A DNA stretch of 64,000 nucleotides, from positions 1 to 64,000 of the forward strand of contig USCT01000001.1 in the NCBI GenBank assembly GCA_900553185.1. Direction: 5' to 3'. The stretch's first letter is position 1. Each line of letters opens with the position of its first letter. The translations under genes and the position numbers were made by a program. Source of the stretch: an uncultured Bacteroides sp. Its GTDB lineage: Bacteria > Bacteroidota > Bacteroidia > Bacteroidales > Bacteroidaceae. This document shows, in pieces, positions 63,881 to 64,000 of this stretch. A model generated the notes under the pieces. That model had not been told where the DNA came from, searched no databases, and was given only the letters and a program-made list of their open reading frames with translations.

Positions 63881-64000
63881 AGGAATGCGTAAGGAAGTGG
63901 CCTCCATAATTTTGGCGATGATATTCTGATTAAATGGGAGGATTCTTTAAGCATAACAATTTTTTTTGTTTCTTTGTGCCTAAAATTGCTAGTTATGATA

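Overview
The window looks like chromosomal DNA of a gut-type Bacteroidaceae (Bacteroides or Phocaeicola-like). Evidence: promoters of the Bacteroides type (TTG about 19-22 bp before TAnnTTTG) precede several genes; secreted glycoside hydrolases of families 97, 43, 127 and 2 are present; there is a type III glutamine synthetase, an LL-diaminopimelate aminotransferase, and the gene order tsaB-DUF4290-murA-rimM-M23-dxr-rseP. The species cannot be told from the sequence alone. No tRNA, rRNA, CRISPR array or prophage was seen; one insertion sequence was.

Layout. 1-13604: plus-strand carbohydrate and protein degradation locus: a metallopeptidase-like protein cut by the left edge, aminopeptidase P, a DMT transporter, a GH97 enzyme fused to a second metallopeptidase domain, a GH43, a GH127 beta-L-arabinofuranosidase and a secreted S9 dipeptidyl peptidase. 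13643-20799: yaaA, a thioredoxin-like protein, carB, trpS, menA. 20955-24048: a metallophosphoesterase lipoprotein and the minus-strand group yicC-gmk-small membrane protein-nadD. 24154-30774: seven-gene operon for tRNA modification, peptidoglycan, ribosome maturation, isoprenoid synthesis and envelope proteolysis. 30870-33314: second S9 peptidase. 33315-34127: gene-free by ORFs, but with a well-formed candidate non-coding RNA on the minus strand. 34128-37291: anaerobic ribonucleotide reductase nrdD-nrdG under a cobalamin riboswitch. 37448-39889: CCA-adding-type nucleotidyltransferase and a lipoprotein. 39937-41791: IS1182-type element. 41855-42589: superoxide dismutase fused to rubredoxin.

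43054-58883 is a nitrogen assimilation island. Plus strand: TorF-like porin, PII, AmtB and glutamine synthetase III. Minus strand, converging on it: gltB-gltD-asnB-dapF-dapL. Together they take up ammonium, fix it into glutamine, glutamate and asparagine, and pass glutamate nitrogen to meso-diaminopimelate. The 1.3 kb between the two arms holds a 58-residue HU-like remnant with its own promoter. 59372-63811: ruvA, meso-diaminopimelate dehydrogenase (a second route to the same cell-wall precursor) and a GH2 beta-galactosidase-type enzyme.

Most interesting points: (1) the left locus pairs likely beta-arabinofuranosidase, alpha-galactosidase and arabinofuranosidase activities with two metallopeptidase-like domains and two proline-specific peptidases, a combination suited to hydroxyproline-rich plant glycoproteins such as extensins; (2) the GH97-metallopeptidase fusion; (3) the AGGT-repeat RNA at 33672-34011; (4) the Fe/Mn superoxide dismutase-rubredoxin fusion; (5) MurA with aspartate in place of the catalytic cysteine.
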